From contig NZ_CP070356.1 of assembly GCF_016919445.1 (NCBI RefSeq), positions 4,529,502 through 4,593,501 on the forward strand: a stretch of 64,000 nucleotides of DNA, read 5' to 3'. Both the position numbers and the translations under genes were made by a program. The stretch comes from Pseudomonas sp. PDNC002 (GTDB taxonomy: Bacteria; Pseudomonadota; Gammaproteobacteria; Pseudomonadales; Pseudomonadaceae). Every line of letters begins with the position of its first letter. Position 1 is the stretch's first letter. Of this stretch, positions 16,758-25,725 are shown piece after piece. Under the pieces are notes generated by a model. That model searched no databases. It was not told the DNA's origin and saw only the letters and a program-made list of their open reading frames with translations.

Positions 16758-17294
16758 ATGACCGCCTTCGATAACCAGCCGACCCTGCTCGGCCATACGC
16801 TGCAACTGCGCCCGCTGAGCGCCGATGATTTCGAGGCGCTCTACGCCGCCGCCAACGCCCCCGAGACCTGGGCCGGCCACCCGGCCACCGAGCGCCATCG
16901 CCGTGAAGTCTTCGAGCCCTACTTCCAGTTCCTGGTGAACGCCGGCGGCTGTCTGCTGATCCTCGACCGGGCAACCGGCGAGGCCATCGGCTGCTCGCGC
17001 TACTACCCGGTGCCGGACCAGCCGGACGACATCGGCATCGGCTTTACCTTCATCAACCACCGCTACTGGGGCGGCGCGACCAACCGCGAGCTGAAGACGC
17101 TGATGCTCGGACATGCCTTCCAGTGTTTCGAGCGCGTCTGGTTCCACATCGCGCCGAGCAATATCCGCTCGCAGAAAGGCACGGCGAAGCTGGGTGCGGA
17201 ACTCGCCTACGAAGCGGACCTCGACCTCTCCGGAACGCCGGCGCGATGGCTCTGCTACCAGCTACCGCACGAGCGCTGGCAAAACGGCGCCTGA
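16758..17294 (+). CDS. GNAT family N-acetyltransferase
   Basis: A 178-residue RimJ/RimL-type acetyltransferase: LRPLSADDFEALYAAANAPETW at the N-terminus, ATGEAIGCSRYY as the beta4 region, IGIGFTFINHRYWGGATNRELKTLML as the acetyl-CoA block, and VWFHIAPSNIRSQKGTAKLGAE as the C-terminal Asn-Ser helix. It follows the glycosyltransferase by about 95 bases with its own CGGAG site, so it may or may not belong to that island. Substrate unknown; the residues around the active site give no hint. Confidence 0.82.
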   Translation: MTAFDNQPTLLGHTLQLRPLSADDFEALYAAANAPETWAGHPATERHRREVFEPYFQFLVNAGGCLLILDRATGEAIGCSRYYPVPDQPDDIGIGFTFINHRYWGGATNRELKTLMLGHAFQCFERVWFHIAPSNIRSQKGTAKLGAELAYEADLDLSGTPARWLCYQLPHERWQNGA

Positions 17295-17318
17295 CCGTGA
17301 ACGCCGGGCGCCGCCTTC

Positions 17319-18368
17319 TCAGGCTGACTGGGCCGACGCCACTACGTCGTCACGGCAAGCCGATGGGCTCCGGCCGGTCCAGCGCTTGAACGCTCGACGG
17401 AAGCCACGGACATCGCTATAGCCAAGGGCCTCGGCGATCCGCTCGATGGGCATGTCGGGGTTGTTCAGCAGGCTGGTCGCACGGGCGCGGCGCACCTGCT
17501 CCAGCAATGCGTCGAAGGTCATGCCGTGCTCGCTCAGGCGCCGACGCAAGGTGCGGCTGCTCATGTTGAGGCCGGCGGCGACCTTGTCGATCGGGCAGCC
17601 CAGCGGCAAGTCGCGAAGGATGGCGCGCTCCACCGTTTCCAGCAGCCCCATCTTCTGCTGCACCGACGCGGACTCCGCCTCCAGCAGGTTGAGTGCCTGG
17701 CGCAACGCCACGGGCTGGTGGCTGGGCAGTTGCAGGTCCAGCCACTGGCTGGCGATCACCATGCGGTTATGCAGGCAGCCGAAGCGCAGCTCTGGCCCGA
17801 GCAGGCGCCGATACTCCGCCTCGTAGCTGGGCGCAGCATGGGTGAACTCGAAACGCAGGGGCTGGAATGCGCTGCCGATCAGCGCGCGGTTGTAGACCAG
17901 TACGCTGGCGAAGAACTCTTCCACCGCGAAGATCTGGATATCGGCGTAGGGAAGCCGGCACTCCACCTCGATGAAGCTTTCTTCGGGGCCTTCGAGCAGA
18001 TGGCACACCGTCATGCCGCCGGTGGTGTGCTGGAAGCGGCGGCCAACCTCGAAAGCGTCACGCAGGGTCTTGCACAGGGACAACACGTGGCCGAGCAGGC
18101 CGAGGGTGCCGAGCACGTTGTGGGCGCCGACCCAGAGTCCCAGGCCGCGCTCGGGCAGCGCCTCCAGGGCGCGCTGGATCATGCTCACTGCCTGGCGGTA
18201 GGAGATGCGCTGCGCCGGGTCCTGCAGCTCCTCGACGGTAAAGCCGAGGCCGAGGCATAAACGCTCGCTGCTCACCCCCTTGTCGCTGGCGACCTCGGCG
18301 AGGGTCTGCAACAGGAAGGGAGAAACCAGGGCCAGGTCGAATTGGGCGTCGATGGGAGTGCTGGGCAT
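17319..18368 (-). CDS. AraC-family regulator with arabinose-binding-type sensor domain
   Basis: A 349-residue regulator of the OruR/ArgR-like AraC subgroup. The N-terminal two thirds form the AraC_binding-type domain of this group (RISYRQAVSMIQRALEALPERGLGLWVG; IEVECRLPYADIQIFAVEEFFASVLVYNRALIG). The C-terminus contains both helix-turn-helix units (VAAGLNMSSRTLRRRLSEHGMTF and IAEALGYSDVRGFRRAFKRWTGRSP). ATG at 18368. It is convergent with the GNAT gene. Downstream of its promoter lie the terminator and the Tat/cytochrome operon, which reads the same way, so its target is not obvious. Confidence 0.87.
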   Translation of the reverse strand: MPSTPIDAQFDLALVSPFLLQTLAEVASDKGVSSERLCLGLGFTVEELQDPAQRISYRQAVSMIQRALEALPERGLGLWVGAHNVLGTLGLLGHVLSLCKTLRDAFEVGRRFQHTTGGMTVCHLLEGPEESFIEVECRLPYADIQIFAVEEFFASVLVYNRALIGSAFQPLRFEFTHAAPSYEAEYRRLLGPELRFGCLHNRMVIASQWLDLQLPSHQPVALRQALNLLEAESASVQQKMGLLETVERAILRDLPLGCPIDKVAAGLNMSSRTLRRRLSEHGMTFDALLEQVRRARATSLLNNPDMPIERIAEALGYSDVRGFRRAFKRWTGRSPSACRDDVVASAQSA

Positions 18369-18570
18369 GTGGGCTGTTCTCGAACCGGGGCGCCTGAAGT
18401 TCTTGTTGTGGGAGCCAGTGCACGGCGGCGACATCATAGCGCGTTCGCGCGAATGCCAAGAACGAGCGTAACAGAATATTACAGAGTGCCCAGCAAGCTC
18501 GCCGGTGGGCCCTACCGGTAGGTGTCATGACCTTACCCGGAAAGCACCTGAGGAACGAATAGCGGATAGA

Positions 18571-18602
18571 AAAAACCCCAGGTCATCAGCCTGGGGTTTT
18601 TC
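18571..18602. terminator. Bidirectional Rho-independent terminator
   Basis: A 12-base stem AAAAACCCCAGG / CCTGGGGTTTTT with a seven-base loop. The A/T ends give a U-run in either direction. It sits 19 bases after the stop of the PLP-protein gene, so it ends the cytochrome/FAD-oxidase/PLP operon, and insulates it from the AraC gene. Confidence 0.88.
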
Positions 18603-18620
18603 GTTGGTGCGAGCCCTGGC

Positions 18621-19898
18621 TCAGCTGTAGACCGGCCAATGCTCGACGATGCGCCCCTCGCGCACCGCCAGCAGATCGCCGAACTGCAGCAGGATCGACT
18701 CCGACTGGGTGGGTCGCAGGAATACCTGATCATTCACGTCCAGGCCGACGGCGTGGGAGCCGTTCATCATCTCCTGGTTGGAGCTGCGCCCATACAGCCC
18801 GTTGAACTGCAGGCCCCGGGGCGACTCGGGTTCCGCCATCCAGTTGCCGCCGTAGACGAAGAAGGTCTCGCGCAGGTTCGGGTCCCACCAGGAGAAGATT
18901 GCCGACTTGTCGTCCAGCGCCGGCATCTCCACAGCTCCCGTGCTTTTGAGCACCGGAGTGGCGATGAACGCGGCCGGCTGATGATCCACCAGCGAAGGCA
19001 GGTCGTAGTGAGTCGGCTTGACCAGCGCGGAGCCCACCGATACCTCGCTGCTGGTGCGCTCGTGTTCATGCATGCGGTAGCTCGGGCTGCCGGCGGTGTT
19101 CAGCGTCAGGTCCGGCCGCCACAGCGCAGCGTGCTGCGTGCGGGCGTAATCGACGAAACCGTCGTAGAGCGTCATGACCTTGGCGAAGAGTTCCTCCGAC
19201 GAGCCGAGGATGCCCGGCACGCCCATGCCGACGAAGGGGTCGTAGCCCATGAATCCGGCGAACTCGAGGTGCTGCGGGTTGGCGCCGATCAGCGTGAGCA
19301 TCTGCCCCAGGGTGGCGTGATCCGCCACGCCGCCGCGGTGGAGGCCGACATCCAGCTCGATGTTGATGCGCATCCGGGTGTTGAGCGCCTTGGCCAGCGC
19401 CAGGTACTCCTGCAGGCGCTCAGGCGTGTCCAGCAGCCATTGCAGCTGGGCCTTCGGATCGAAGGGACCGCTGAGGTTCGCGTAGAACTCCTGCGCCGAG
19501 CGCACCGGCAGCGGCTTGCCCAGCAGCAGGTCGGCGTCGGGGAAGCGCTCGGCATCGTGGTTGAGGAACGGCTGGTGGAACGACATCATCCGCCGGGTGC
19601 CCGTGCGTTTCGAGAGGTAGTCGAGCAGTTGCGGCGATGGCAGGGATTTCTCCACCAGCCGCAGGTGCTTGCCGGTACGGCGCACCGACTGCATCACCAC
19701 GTCGATGTTGTGATCCAGGCGATCCAGGTCGATCAGCATCACCGGGCGCATCGGCCCGTGCTCCCTGAGTTCGCGGTTCAGCCTGGCGAAATAGTCGGTG
19801 TACGGGGCGCCCTTGTCGGAGGGCCGCAGCCAGGCACCCGCGCCCGCCAGCAGAACACCTGCCCCGGCAGCGCCGACGATGAAATTGCGTCGTTTCAT
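18621..19898 (-). CDS. Tat-exported fold-type III PLP protein (D-threonine-aldolase/DSD1-like)
   Basis: A 425-residue protein beginning MKRRNFIVGAAGAGVLLAGAGAW, a twin-arginine signal. The body matches the alanine-racemase N-terminal / D-threonine-aldolase superfamily: PVMLIDLDRLDHNI (54-66), LRLVEKSLPSPQLLDYL with likely PLP Lys84, INIELDVGLHRGGV, FAGFMGYDPFVG, LTLNTAGSPSY, and a C-terminal NDQVFLRPTQSESILLQFGDLLAVREG barrel. Family members act on D-amino acids or D-beta-hydroxy-amino acids with PLP and often a divalent metal. Tat export fits a protein that must fold around its cofactor before leaving the cytoplasm. Last gene of a three-gene operon with a FAD oxidase and a cytochrome c. Confidence 0.82.
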   Translation of the reverse strand: MKRRNFIVGAAGAGVLLAGAGAWLRPSDKGAPYTDYFARLNRELREHGPMRPVMLIDLDRLDHNIDVVMQSVRRTGKHLRLVEKSLPSPQLLDYLSKRTGTRRMMSFHQPFLNHDAERFPDADLLLGKPLPVRSAQEFYANLSGPFDPKAQLQWLLDTPERLQEYLALAKALNTRMRINIELDVGLHRGGVADHATLGQMLTLIGANPQHLEFAGFMGYDPFVGMGVPGILGSSEELFAKVMTLYDGFVDYARTQHAALWRPDLTLNTAGSPSYRMHEHERTSSEVSVGSALVKPTHYDLPSLVDHQPAAFIATPVLKSTGAVEMPALDDKSAIFSWWDPNLRETFFVYGGNWMAEPESPRGLQFNGLYGRSSNQEMMNGSHAVGLDVNDQVFLRPTQSESILLQFGDLLAVREGRIVEHWPVYS

Positions 19899-19914
19899 GG
19901 AATCTCCTTCCTTG

Positions 19915-21309
19915 TCAGGCCACGCCCAGGATCGACATCAGGTGGGCATTGAGGAACTTGCCCTGCGGGTCCAGCGCCTGGCGCACCTCGGTGAATTCCT
20001 TCCAGCGCGGGTAGAGCGGCTGCAGCGTCCGCGCGTTGAGCGTGTGCAGCTTGCCCCAGTGGGGCCGGCCGGCGTACTTCCAGAAGATCGGTTCGACGGC
20101 GGCGAAGAAGTTGTGGTGGTCCATGCTGTAGTGCTGGTGCACGGAGATCGAGCAGCTGTCGCGTCCCTCGAACATGCTCAGCGGGATGTCGTCGGCCTTC
20201 ACGTAGCGGTACTCGATGGGAAACCAGGTGCGCAGGTCCTTGTCGCGGATCAGCTTGAGGATCTCCCGCAGGCAGGCCGGGCCGTGTTCCGCCGGCACCG
20301 AATACTCCATCTCGTTGAAGCGCACGTTGCGCACATTGGCATAGATCTCGTAGGAGTCGTCGATGCGATCGTCGAAGCTGGCGATGTGGCGCAGGTTGTT
20401 GAGCAGGAAGGTGCGCGCGGCGGGGAAGTCGCTGCCGTACTTGTCGAGATTCTCGATCAGGCTGACGAATTCGTTGCCGCCTTCCTTGGCCGGGTCCAGC
20501 GGTGGCGTGGGCGGGTCGGTGGTCTCGTTGAGCGCGATGGACAGCGCATAGTCGGAGTGGGTGATCACCTGCATTTCCCAGTGCTGGTTCTCGCGGGTGT
20601 TCTTCTCCACGTCCTCCAGCAGTTCCTCGGTACTGGCCACCCACTGCCGCTCGCGCAGGCGATAGGCCGGGCGGTTCTGCAAGCGCACGCGGGTGGCGAC
20701 GCCAAAGGCGCCGAGGGAGACCCGTGCGGCGTTGAACACCTCGGGGTGGCGCTGGGCGTCGCAGTCCAGCACCTCGCCGCTGGCGGTCACCAATTGCAGA
20801 CCGGTGACGCAGGAGGAATAGGAGCCAAAGCCGACGCCGGTGCCGTGGGTCGAGGTGGAAATCGCCCCAGCTAGGGTCTGGTAGTCGATGTCGGCCATGT
20901 TCGGCAGCGCCTGGCCGACTTCCTTCAGCGCCGCGCCCATGAGCGACATCGGCGTGCCGGCGGCGAATTCCGCCTGCAACGTCTCGGCGTCGTGGCCGAG
21001 CAGGCCGTTGAAGTAGGCGAGCGAGACCAGCGTGCCATCGGTGGGCACCAGGGCGCTGAAGGAGTGAGCCGAGCCGACCGGCCGGACCTTGCCCTGGGCC
21101 TGGCGGATGACCTGCACCAGCTCATCGAGGCTCTGCGGCGCCAGCCGTGCCGCTGGCAGGCAACTCTGCCCGCCGGACCAGTTGCGCCAGGGAATCAGTC
21201 GTGGGGCACGAGCCAGCTCGGCGGCCATCGGACTGCTGGAAAGCGCCGCGAACGCGCCGGCGACGCCCGCGCTAAGCAGCAATTGGCGCCGGGTGAGATG
21301 CATAGTCAT
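19915..21309 (-). CDS. Tat-exported FAD-linked oxidase (aldonolactone/alditol oxidase family)
   Basis: A 464-residue VAO-fold flavoprotein. The start MTMHLTRRQLLLSAGVAGAFAALSSS is a twin-arginine signal. The FAD domain shows SLDELVQVIRQAQGKVRPVGSAHSFS; His82 is where aldonolactone and alditol oxidases attach FAD covalently. Then come GTLVSL, ALPNMADIDYQTLAGAISTSTHGTG, VTASGEV and, near the C-terminus, GRPHWGKLHTL, the HWGK signature of the D-arabinono-1,4-lactone oxidase family. It would oxidise a polyol, lactone or related hydroxy compound in the periplasm. The next gene upstream encodes a lipoprotein cytochrome c, so electrons probably go to the respiratory chain rather than O2. Substrate unknown. 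Confidence 0.85.
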   Translation of the reverse strand: MTMHLTRRQLLLSAGVAGAFAALSSSPMAAELARAPRLIPWRNWSGGQSCLPAARLAPQSLDELVQVIRQAQGKVRPVGSAHSFSALVPTDGTLVSLAYFNGLLGHDAETLQAEFAAGTPMSLMGAALKEVGQALPNMADIDYQTLAGAISTSTHGTGVGFGSYSSCVTGLQLVTASGEVLDCDAQRHPEVFNAARVSLGAFGVATRVRLQNRPAYRLRERQWVASTEELLEDVEKNTRENQHWEMQVITHSDYALSIALNETTDPPTPPLDPAKEGGNEFVSLIENLDKYGSDFPAARTFLLNNLRHIASFDDRIDDSYEIYANVRNVRFNEMEYSVPAEHGPACLREILKLIRDKDLRTWFPIEYRYVKADDIPLSMFEGRDSCSISVHQHYSMDHHNFFAAVEPIFWKYAGRPHWGKLHTLNARTLQPLYPRWKEFTEVRQALDPQGKFLNAHLMSILGVA

Positions 21310-21324
21310 CTGGATACCCCTCGC

Positions 21325-21693
21325 CTATTGGACTTGCTGGCCAGACATGAATGAGATCAGCGCGAGGAATTGTTCTTCCGAGCACTGCATGCACATGCCC
21401 ATGGGCGGCATGCCCTTGTAACCGTTGATGCTGTGGTCCAGCAGGCTGTCGGCGCCCTGCGCCACCCGCGGTTGCCAGGCCTTGGCATCGCCGGTCTGCG
21501 GCGCGCCGGAGGCCGGGTTGGCGTGGCACAGCTTACAGCTGCTGTCGTAGACCTTGGCCAACGCGGGGTCACTGGGCGCCAGGGCGGCGGTATTGCGGGG
21601 GGTGGCTGGCGCGGCGTCTTCGCCACAGCCGCCGAGCAGCGCGACCAGCGCCAGCAGGGCGGCCGTCAGCAGCGGTGTTGCAGGTTTCAGCAT
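21325..21693 (-). CDS. Lipoprotein c-type cytochrome (c5-like)
   Basis: A 122-residue protein with a lipoprotein signal (LLGGC, acylated Cys23) and one haem-binding CKLCH motif (53-57). The C-terminal part has MPPMGMCMQC, which provides the methionine ligand and the extra Cys pair typical of cytochrome c5. It is therefore a membrane-anchored monohaem cytochrome facing the periplasm. It is the first gene of the operon with the Tat FAD oxidase (16 bases between) and the Tat PLP protein, and is the likely electron acceptor of the oxidase. Confidence 0.88.
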   Translation of the reverse strand: MLKPATPLLTAALLALVALLGGCGEDAAPATPRNTAALAPSDPALAKVYDSSCKLCHANPASGAPQTGDAKAWQPRVAQGADSLLDHSINGYKGMPPMGMCMQCSEEQFLALISFMSGQQVQ

Positions 21694-21983
21694 GGTGCTC
21701 CCCTCTTCTACCGCGCCGGACAGGCGGCACGGACTCTTGTTGTCATGGGCACACCGACGTTAAGCCACGCGCCGCTCGGCGCTGAGGGCATTGGCGGCCA
21801 ACAAGGGGGCAAACGGGGACAGCGCCGCGGCGAAGCGGTGGCGACGATCTGCCAGCCCATGACGCTGCGAGATCGAAAAACGTCGGTGCGACACCTTCCC
21901 AAGAGGCGCGAGCGCCCGGCAAGATGGCCCGATTCGCCGCCGCGCTTCGGCGGCCACCTTCTGCCGTGTGTTTCGGGAGTCCT

Positions 21984-22868
21984 ATGCAACCCCGTGATCT
22001 TGCCGCCTACCTGTTCCTCGCGATCGGCTGGGGGCTGTCGTTCCTGGTACTGCTCAAGGCCATCGCGGGTTTCGGCTGGGTTGGCGCAGTGAGTTTCCGC
22101 GCCCTGATCGCCAGTTTCACGCTGTTCGCCGTGGCACGCCTGTCCGGGCGCAAGCTGAACTTCGAAGGGTTGTGGAAGCCGCTGTGCGTGGTCGGCGCTA
22201 CGACGGTGGCCGGCCAACTGATCGGCATGACCTTCGCCACACCACGCATCGGCACCGCCATGGCGGCCATCTTCGTCGCGGCGATCCCGCTGTTCTCCAT
22301 GCTGATCGGCCGTATGTGGGGCCTGGAACGGATCACCTGGAGCGGGCTGGCCGGCATTGTCCTGGGCTTGTTCGGCATCGTGCTGCTGGTGGGTTTCCCG
22401 GCGGTGCCCGTGACCCATTCCTTCATCCTGGGCTGCGCCGCTTCGGTGTTCGGCGCGGTGTGCGCAGCCTTCGGCAGCAACTACGCGAGCCTGCACTTGC
22501 GCACCGCCGGCCCGTGGGAAGTGACCTGCGGGGCCTTCCTGATCGGTGGCGTGCTGACATTGCCGCTGCTGATCTGGGTGCCGCTGCCGGGCACGCCGCA
22601 GCCGATCGACTTCCTCTTCCTGCTGATCTGCGGCTGCGTGCTGAGCGCGGTCAACTACGTCGTCTACTTCCAGTTGGTCTCGCGAATCGGCGCCACCAAG
22701 ACCATCAGCGTGGAGTTCGTCGTCACCGTGGTCGCCGTGATGGTCGGCGCGCTGGTGCTGGGCGAAAGCCTCTCACTGATCCAGGGCCTGGGCGCGCTGA
22801 TCATTCTGGGCGGCTGCGCCCTGGTGCTCGGGCTGGTGCCGGGCACCAAGGCGCGCGCGGTGACTTAA
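21984..22868 (+). CDS. DMT-superfamily (EamA) transporter
   Basis: A 294-residue inner-membrane protein with ten hydrophobic segments in two EamA repeats: the first begins LAAYLFLAIGWGLSFLVLLKAIAGFGWVG, the second ends SVEFVVTVVAVMVGALVLGESLSLIQGLGALIILGG. The GES-LS block in the penultimate loop is typical. Such proteins usually export amino acids or other metabolites. ATG at 21984 follows CGGGAG; a longer frame begins with a non-hydrophobic stretch. Its stop overlaps that of the convergent MFS gene by four bases. Confidence 0.88.
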   Translation: MQPRDLAAYLFLAIGWGLSFLVLLKAIAGFGWVGAVSFRALIASFTLFAVARLSGRKLNFEGLWKPLCVVGATTVAGQLIGMTFATPRIGTAMAAIFVAAIPLFSMLIGRMWGLERITWSGLAGIVLGLFGIVLLVGFPAVPVTHSFILGCAASVFGAVCAAFGSNYASLHLRTAGPWEVTCGAFLIGGVLTLPLLIWVPLPGTPQPIDFLFLLICGCVLSAVNYVVYFQLVSRIGATKTISVEFVVTVVAVMVGALVLGESLSLIQGLGALIILGGCALVLGLVPGTKARAVT

Positions 22869-24199
22869 CCGACCTGCGCCTGCGCCGTAGCGAGCGAGGC
22901 CTCGTCCCGGTCGATCACATCCATCGGCAAGCGCGAGGTTTCGCGTAGCAGCCACGAACAGATCGCCACCAGCAGCAGTGCCGCCGCACCGTAAAGCGCC
23001 ACGCCGAACGGATTGCGCCCGGTGGCGATGAGGATGGCCGTGGCGATGCTCGATGCCGTGCCGCCGCCCAGTGCCGCGCCGATCTGGTAGCTGAAGGAAA
23101 TCCCCGAGTAGCGCATCTCCCGCGGGAACTGTTCGGCAAGGAAGGCCGGAATCGGTCCCTGGGTCGCGCCCATGAAGAAGCCCACAGCGATATACGCCAA
23201 CAGCGCCAGCGGCAGGTTGTGCAGGCCGATCAGCGGGAAGAAGGCGAACAGCCCCAACGCCATGATCGCCGCCCCGAAGATCATCACCGCGCGGCGGCCG
23301 AAGCGGTCCGACAGATGCCCGAAGAACGGCGCGGACGCCACGATGGCCACCGACAGCGAGAAATCGAACAGCAAGGCGTGGCTACTGCTGTAGCCGATGT
23401 CCGTCGCATAGGCGAGGAAGAAGGTGCTGCCGATGTAGGCGATGGTGACGTAGCCGAAGGCAATGCCGATGCACAGCAGCAGCTCGCGCGGCCGACGGCG
23501 GAAAGCCTCCATCAGCGGCATGCGCGCCTCGGCTTTCGGCGCGGCCTTGGTCTGCGGCGCGGTGTTCTGCAGGCGCGCGTAGAGGCCGATCAGCACCAGC
23601 AGGCCACCGAGCCAGAACGGAATGCGCCAGGCGATGCCGCTCAGGTCATCGTCGAAGGCGAAGCTGACGATGGCGAATACCGCCGAACCGAAGATGCCGC
23701 CGATACCGATGCCCATGCTGGTGAAGCTGCCCCACAGGCCACGACGCCCCTTGGGCGCGACCTCGATGCCGAACAGCGCCGCCCCGCCCCACTCGCCACC
23801 GGCGGCGAAGCCCTGCACCAGGCGCAGGAGCACCAGCAGCACCGGCGCCGCCGCGCCAATGCTGGCGTGGGTCGGCAGGAAGCCGATCAGCAAGGTGCTC
23901 AGGCCCATCAGCACAAGGGTCGCGACCAGCGCCTTCTGTCGGCCGTAGCGGTCACCCAGGTGGCCGAACACCACGCCGCCCAGCGGGCGTGCGAAGAAGC
24001 CCGCGCCGAAGGCCGCGAACGCGACCAGCACGGCGGTCAGCCGGTCCATGCCAGGGAAGAACAGTTGCGGGAAGATCAGCGCGGCGGCGTAGCCGTAGAT
24101 GACGAAATCGTAGAACTCCAGTGCGGTGCCCATGCCGGAAACGCAGAAGGTGCGAAAGGCCGAGCGCGAACCCGGCGCAGCGGGCGTGTGATCGATCAT
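22865..24199 (-). CDS. MFS transporter, metabolite:H+ symporter (ProP/ShiA-type)
   Basis: A 444-residue twelve-helix carrier of the MHS branch. The N-terminal SGMGTALEFYDFVIYGYAA, GHLGDRYGRQKAL (motif A) and RLVQGFAAGGEWGGAALFGIEVAPKGRRG blocks are characteristic of that branch, which takes up organic acids, betaines or dicarboxylates with protons. The second half repeats motif A as GHLSDRFGRRAVM. It is convergent with the EamA gene and separated from the C45 gene by a 387-base repeat-containing gap, so it is probably a separate unit. Confidence 0.88.
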   Translation of the reverse strand: MIDHTPAAPGSRSAFRTFCVSGMGTALEFYDFVIYGYAAALIFPQLFFPGMDRLTAVLVAFAAFGAGFFARPLGGVVFGHLGDRYGRQKALVATLVLMGLSTLLIGFLPTHASIGAAAPVLLVLLRLVQGFAAGGEWGGAALFGIEVAPKGRRGLWGSFTSMGIGIGGIFGSAVFAIVSFAFDDDLSGIAWRIPFWLGGLLVLIGLYARLQNTAPQTKAAPKAEARMPLMEAFRRRPRELLLCIGIAFGYVTIAYIGSTFFLAYATDIGYSSSHALLFDFSLSVAIVASAPFFGHLSDRFGRRAVMIFGAAIMALGLFAFFPLIGLHNLPLALLAYIAVGFFMGATQGPIPAFLAEQFPREMRYSGISFSYQIGAALGGGTASSIATAILIATGRNPFGVALYGAAALLLVAICSWLLRETSRLPMDVIDRDEASLATAQAQVG

Positions 24200-24342
24200 G
24201 GCGGTTCACTCTTGTTTTTGTGGTAATACGAAACCCGCGCGGCGGCCGGGGGGCTGCCACGGGGACGAATGTTTTGGAACGGAGACTTTGCGTTGGAGCG
24301 CCTTGCGATCTGCGACGACGCGAGTTTCAGCGCTCGGATGCC

Positions 24343-24530
24343 TCCCTCACCCCAGCCCTCTCCCAAGGGGAGAGGGAGCCGCGCGTGCCGGCTGATACAG
24401 TCGTTTCAACCTGCACCAATCAGTCCCCTCTCCCAATGGGAGAGGGGGCCGCGTGTGCCGGCTGATATTGTCGTTTCAACCTGCACCGATCAGTCCCCTC
24501 TCCCCCTGGGAGAGGGTTAGGGTGAGGGGG
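24343..24530. repeat. Palindromic repeat array (copy B, three modules)
   Basis: This fills most of the 387-base gap between the MFS gene and the C45 gene. Three CCCTCTCCC/GGGAGAGGG palindromes at 24356-24376, 24425-24446 and 24495-24516 recur at 69-70 bases, linked by nearly identical spacers (GTGCCGGCTGATA...TCGTTTCAACCTGCACC). It is bounded by CCCTCACCCCAGC on the left and GTTAGGGTGAGGG on the right. Unlike most other copies it shows no terminal REP. No gene is seen here. Confidence 0.82.
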
Positions 24531-24586
24531 CCGTCAGGCCAATTCGCAGCGAATCCTCTACGACTCTTCCCGTTGAAACCCAGGAC

Positions 24587-25666
24587 CTAGAACCGCAGGA
24601 ACCCCTCGTCCGCCAGCTTCTTCGGCGTGCCAGCCACGTATTCCAGGGCACAGCCAACGGTGTCCAGGCCAATGCTCAGCAGGGTCTCCCAGCGCTCGGT
24701 GTCCGGCTCGGACATGTCCGGATGGAAGCACACCACCGCCTGATCGCCCTCAGTGCCACAGAAGGCGTCGGCACGTTCGCGCAGGGCCTTGCCGGTCATG
24801 CCGGTGGTGGCGGCCTTGAGGTGGTCCAGGCGCGCGTAGGTGGTGGAGACATCCGCCGTGCGCTCGCCCCAGCTCAGCTCGCCGTCGAGGAAGTGGTTGG
24901 TATGCAGCAGCCAGCCATCCTCGCGCGGCACCACCACGGCGGTGTGCGCCGGGCTCATCTCAATGCTCGCGGCGCGGGCGCGAACATCGCTGCGGGTGAA
25001 CACGCTGAGCACGGTGGAGGCGCTGACCCGTGCGGAACGTGCCATGTCAATCGCCTCGGTGACGCTGGTGGCTTCCTCCAGCACGCGGCGGGCGATGGCA
25101 TGCACCGGCACACCGGCGCTGCCGTCATCGCTTTCGTGGTGCAGGATGTTGAAGTGCACGCCCAGTCCCGCGCTGTTCACGCCGATCTTGCCGAGCATGC
25201 CGAACTCGGTGAACAGCTTGGCGGTCAGGCCGGTGCTGCCGGTGAAGCCCAGCAGCAGGCCGTGGGGCACCAGGCTGTCGTGCCAGTCCCAGGTTTGCAG
25301 GCTGCGCGGTGCGATGGCGCCGGCGGGTGCGTGGACGGAAGTGGAGCACTCGCCTTCCACCGGCTGCTCGGGCATCACTGCCAGCACTTCGGTGCGGGCG
25401 TTCAGCGCCGCCAGTTGCCACAGCGGCAGGCCGGTGCCCAGGGCCAGACCTTCGACTTCCTTCGCCAACGCGGGGCACCAGTCGGCCAGCGCGGACAGGC
25501 TGCCTTCGCCAATGGCCCGCGCCTTGTCGATCTCCACGCCGACGCGCGGGAAGAAGTCCAGGTACAGCGCCACGCTCTGGCGGATCTGCTCGGCGAAGGT
25601 TTCGCCGATCTGCCGGCCACGCTGTAGCGGGTCGCGGATGTCGGTGGTGAAGGTGTGAAGAATCAC
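24587..25666 (-). CDS. C45-family acyltransferase/amidohydrolase (penicillin acyltransferase-like)
   Basis: A 359-residue Ntn-fold protein of the acyl-CoA:6-aminopenicillanic-acid acyltransferase group. The autocatalytic and catalytic Cys is expected at residue 107 in EGECSTSVH. It is followed by RSLQTWDWHDSL (the conserved W-D-W block) and GKIGVNSAGLGVHFNIL. A typical N-terminal pro-region (GRQIGETFAEQIR; LNARTE) precedes it. Enzymes of this family cleave or form amide bonds. The start is GTG at 25666 with AGGAG upstream. It follows the exported amidohydrolase gene by about 60 bases with a hairpin between, suggesting a shared amide-processing role. Confidence 0.83.
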   Translation of the reverse strand: MILHTFTTDIRDPLQRGRQIGETFAEQIRQSVALYLDFFPRVGVEIDKARAIGEGSLSALADWCPALAKEVEGLALGTGLPLWQLAALNARTEVLAVMPEQPVEGECSTSVHAPAGAIAPRSLQTWDWHDSLVPHGLLLGFTGSTGLTAKLFTEFGMLGKIGVNSAGLGVHFNILHHESDDGSAGVPVHAIARRVLEEATSVTEAIDMARSARVSASTVLSVFTRSDVRARAASIEMSPAHTAVVVPREDGWLLHTNHFLDGELSWGERTADVSTTYARLDHLKAATTGMTGKALRERADAFCGTEGDQAVVCFHPDMSEPDTERWETLLSIGLDTVGCALEYVAGTPKKLADEGFLRF

Positions 25667-25698
25667 GGCAAGGCTCCTGCAATTGCTTTTTTTTGAGG

Positions 25699-25720
25699 CC
25701 GGAGCGCCAGGGCGCTCCGG
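25699..25720. other. GC hairpin between amidohydrolase and C45 genes
   Basis: CCGGAGCGC-CAGG-GCGCTCCGG forms a strong stem. On the transcribed (minus) strand it is followed by an A-run rather than a U-run, so it is not a normal terminator for these genes; a role in mRNA processing or stability is possible. Confidence 0.5.
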
Positions 25721-25725
25721 TTGGA

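Noticed and set aside
25699..25720. Rho-independent terminator after the amidohydrolase gene
   Set aside because: The stem is strong but on the transcribed strand it is followed by an A-run, not a U-run.
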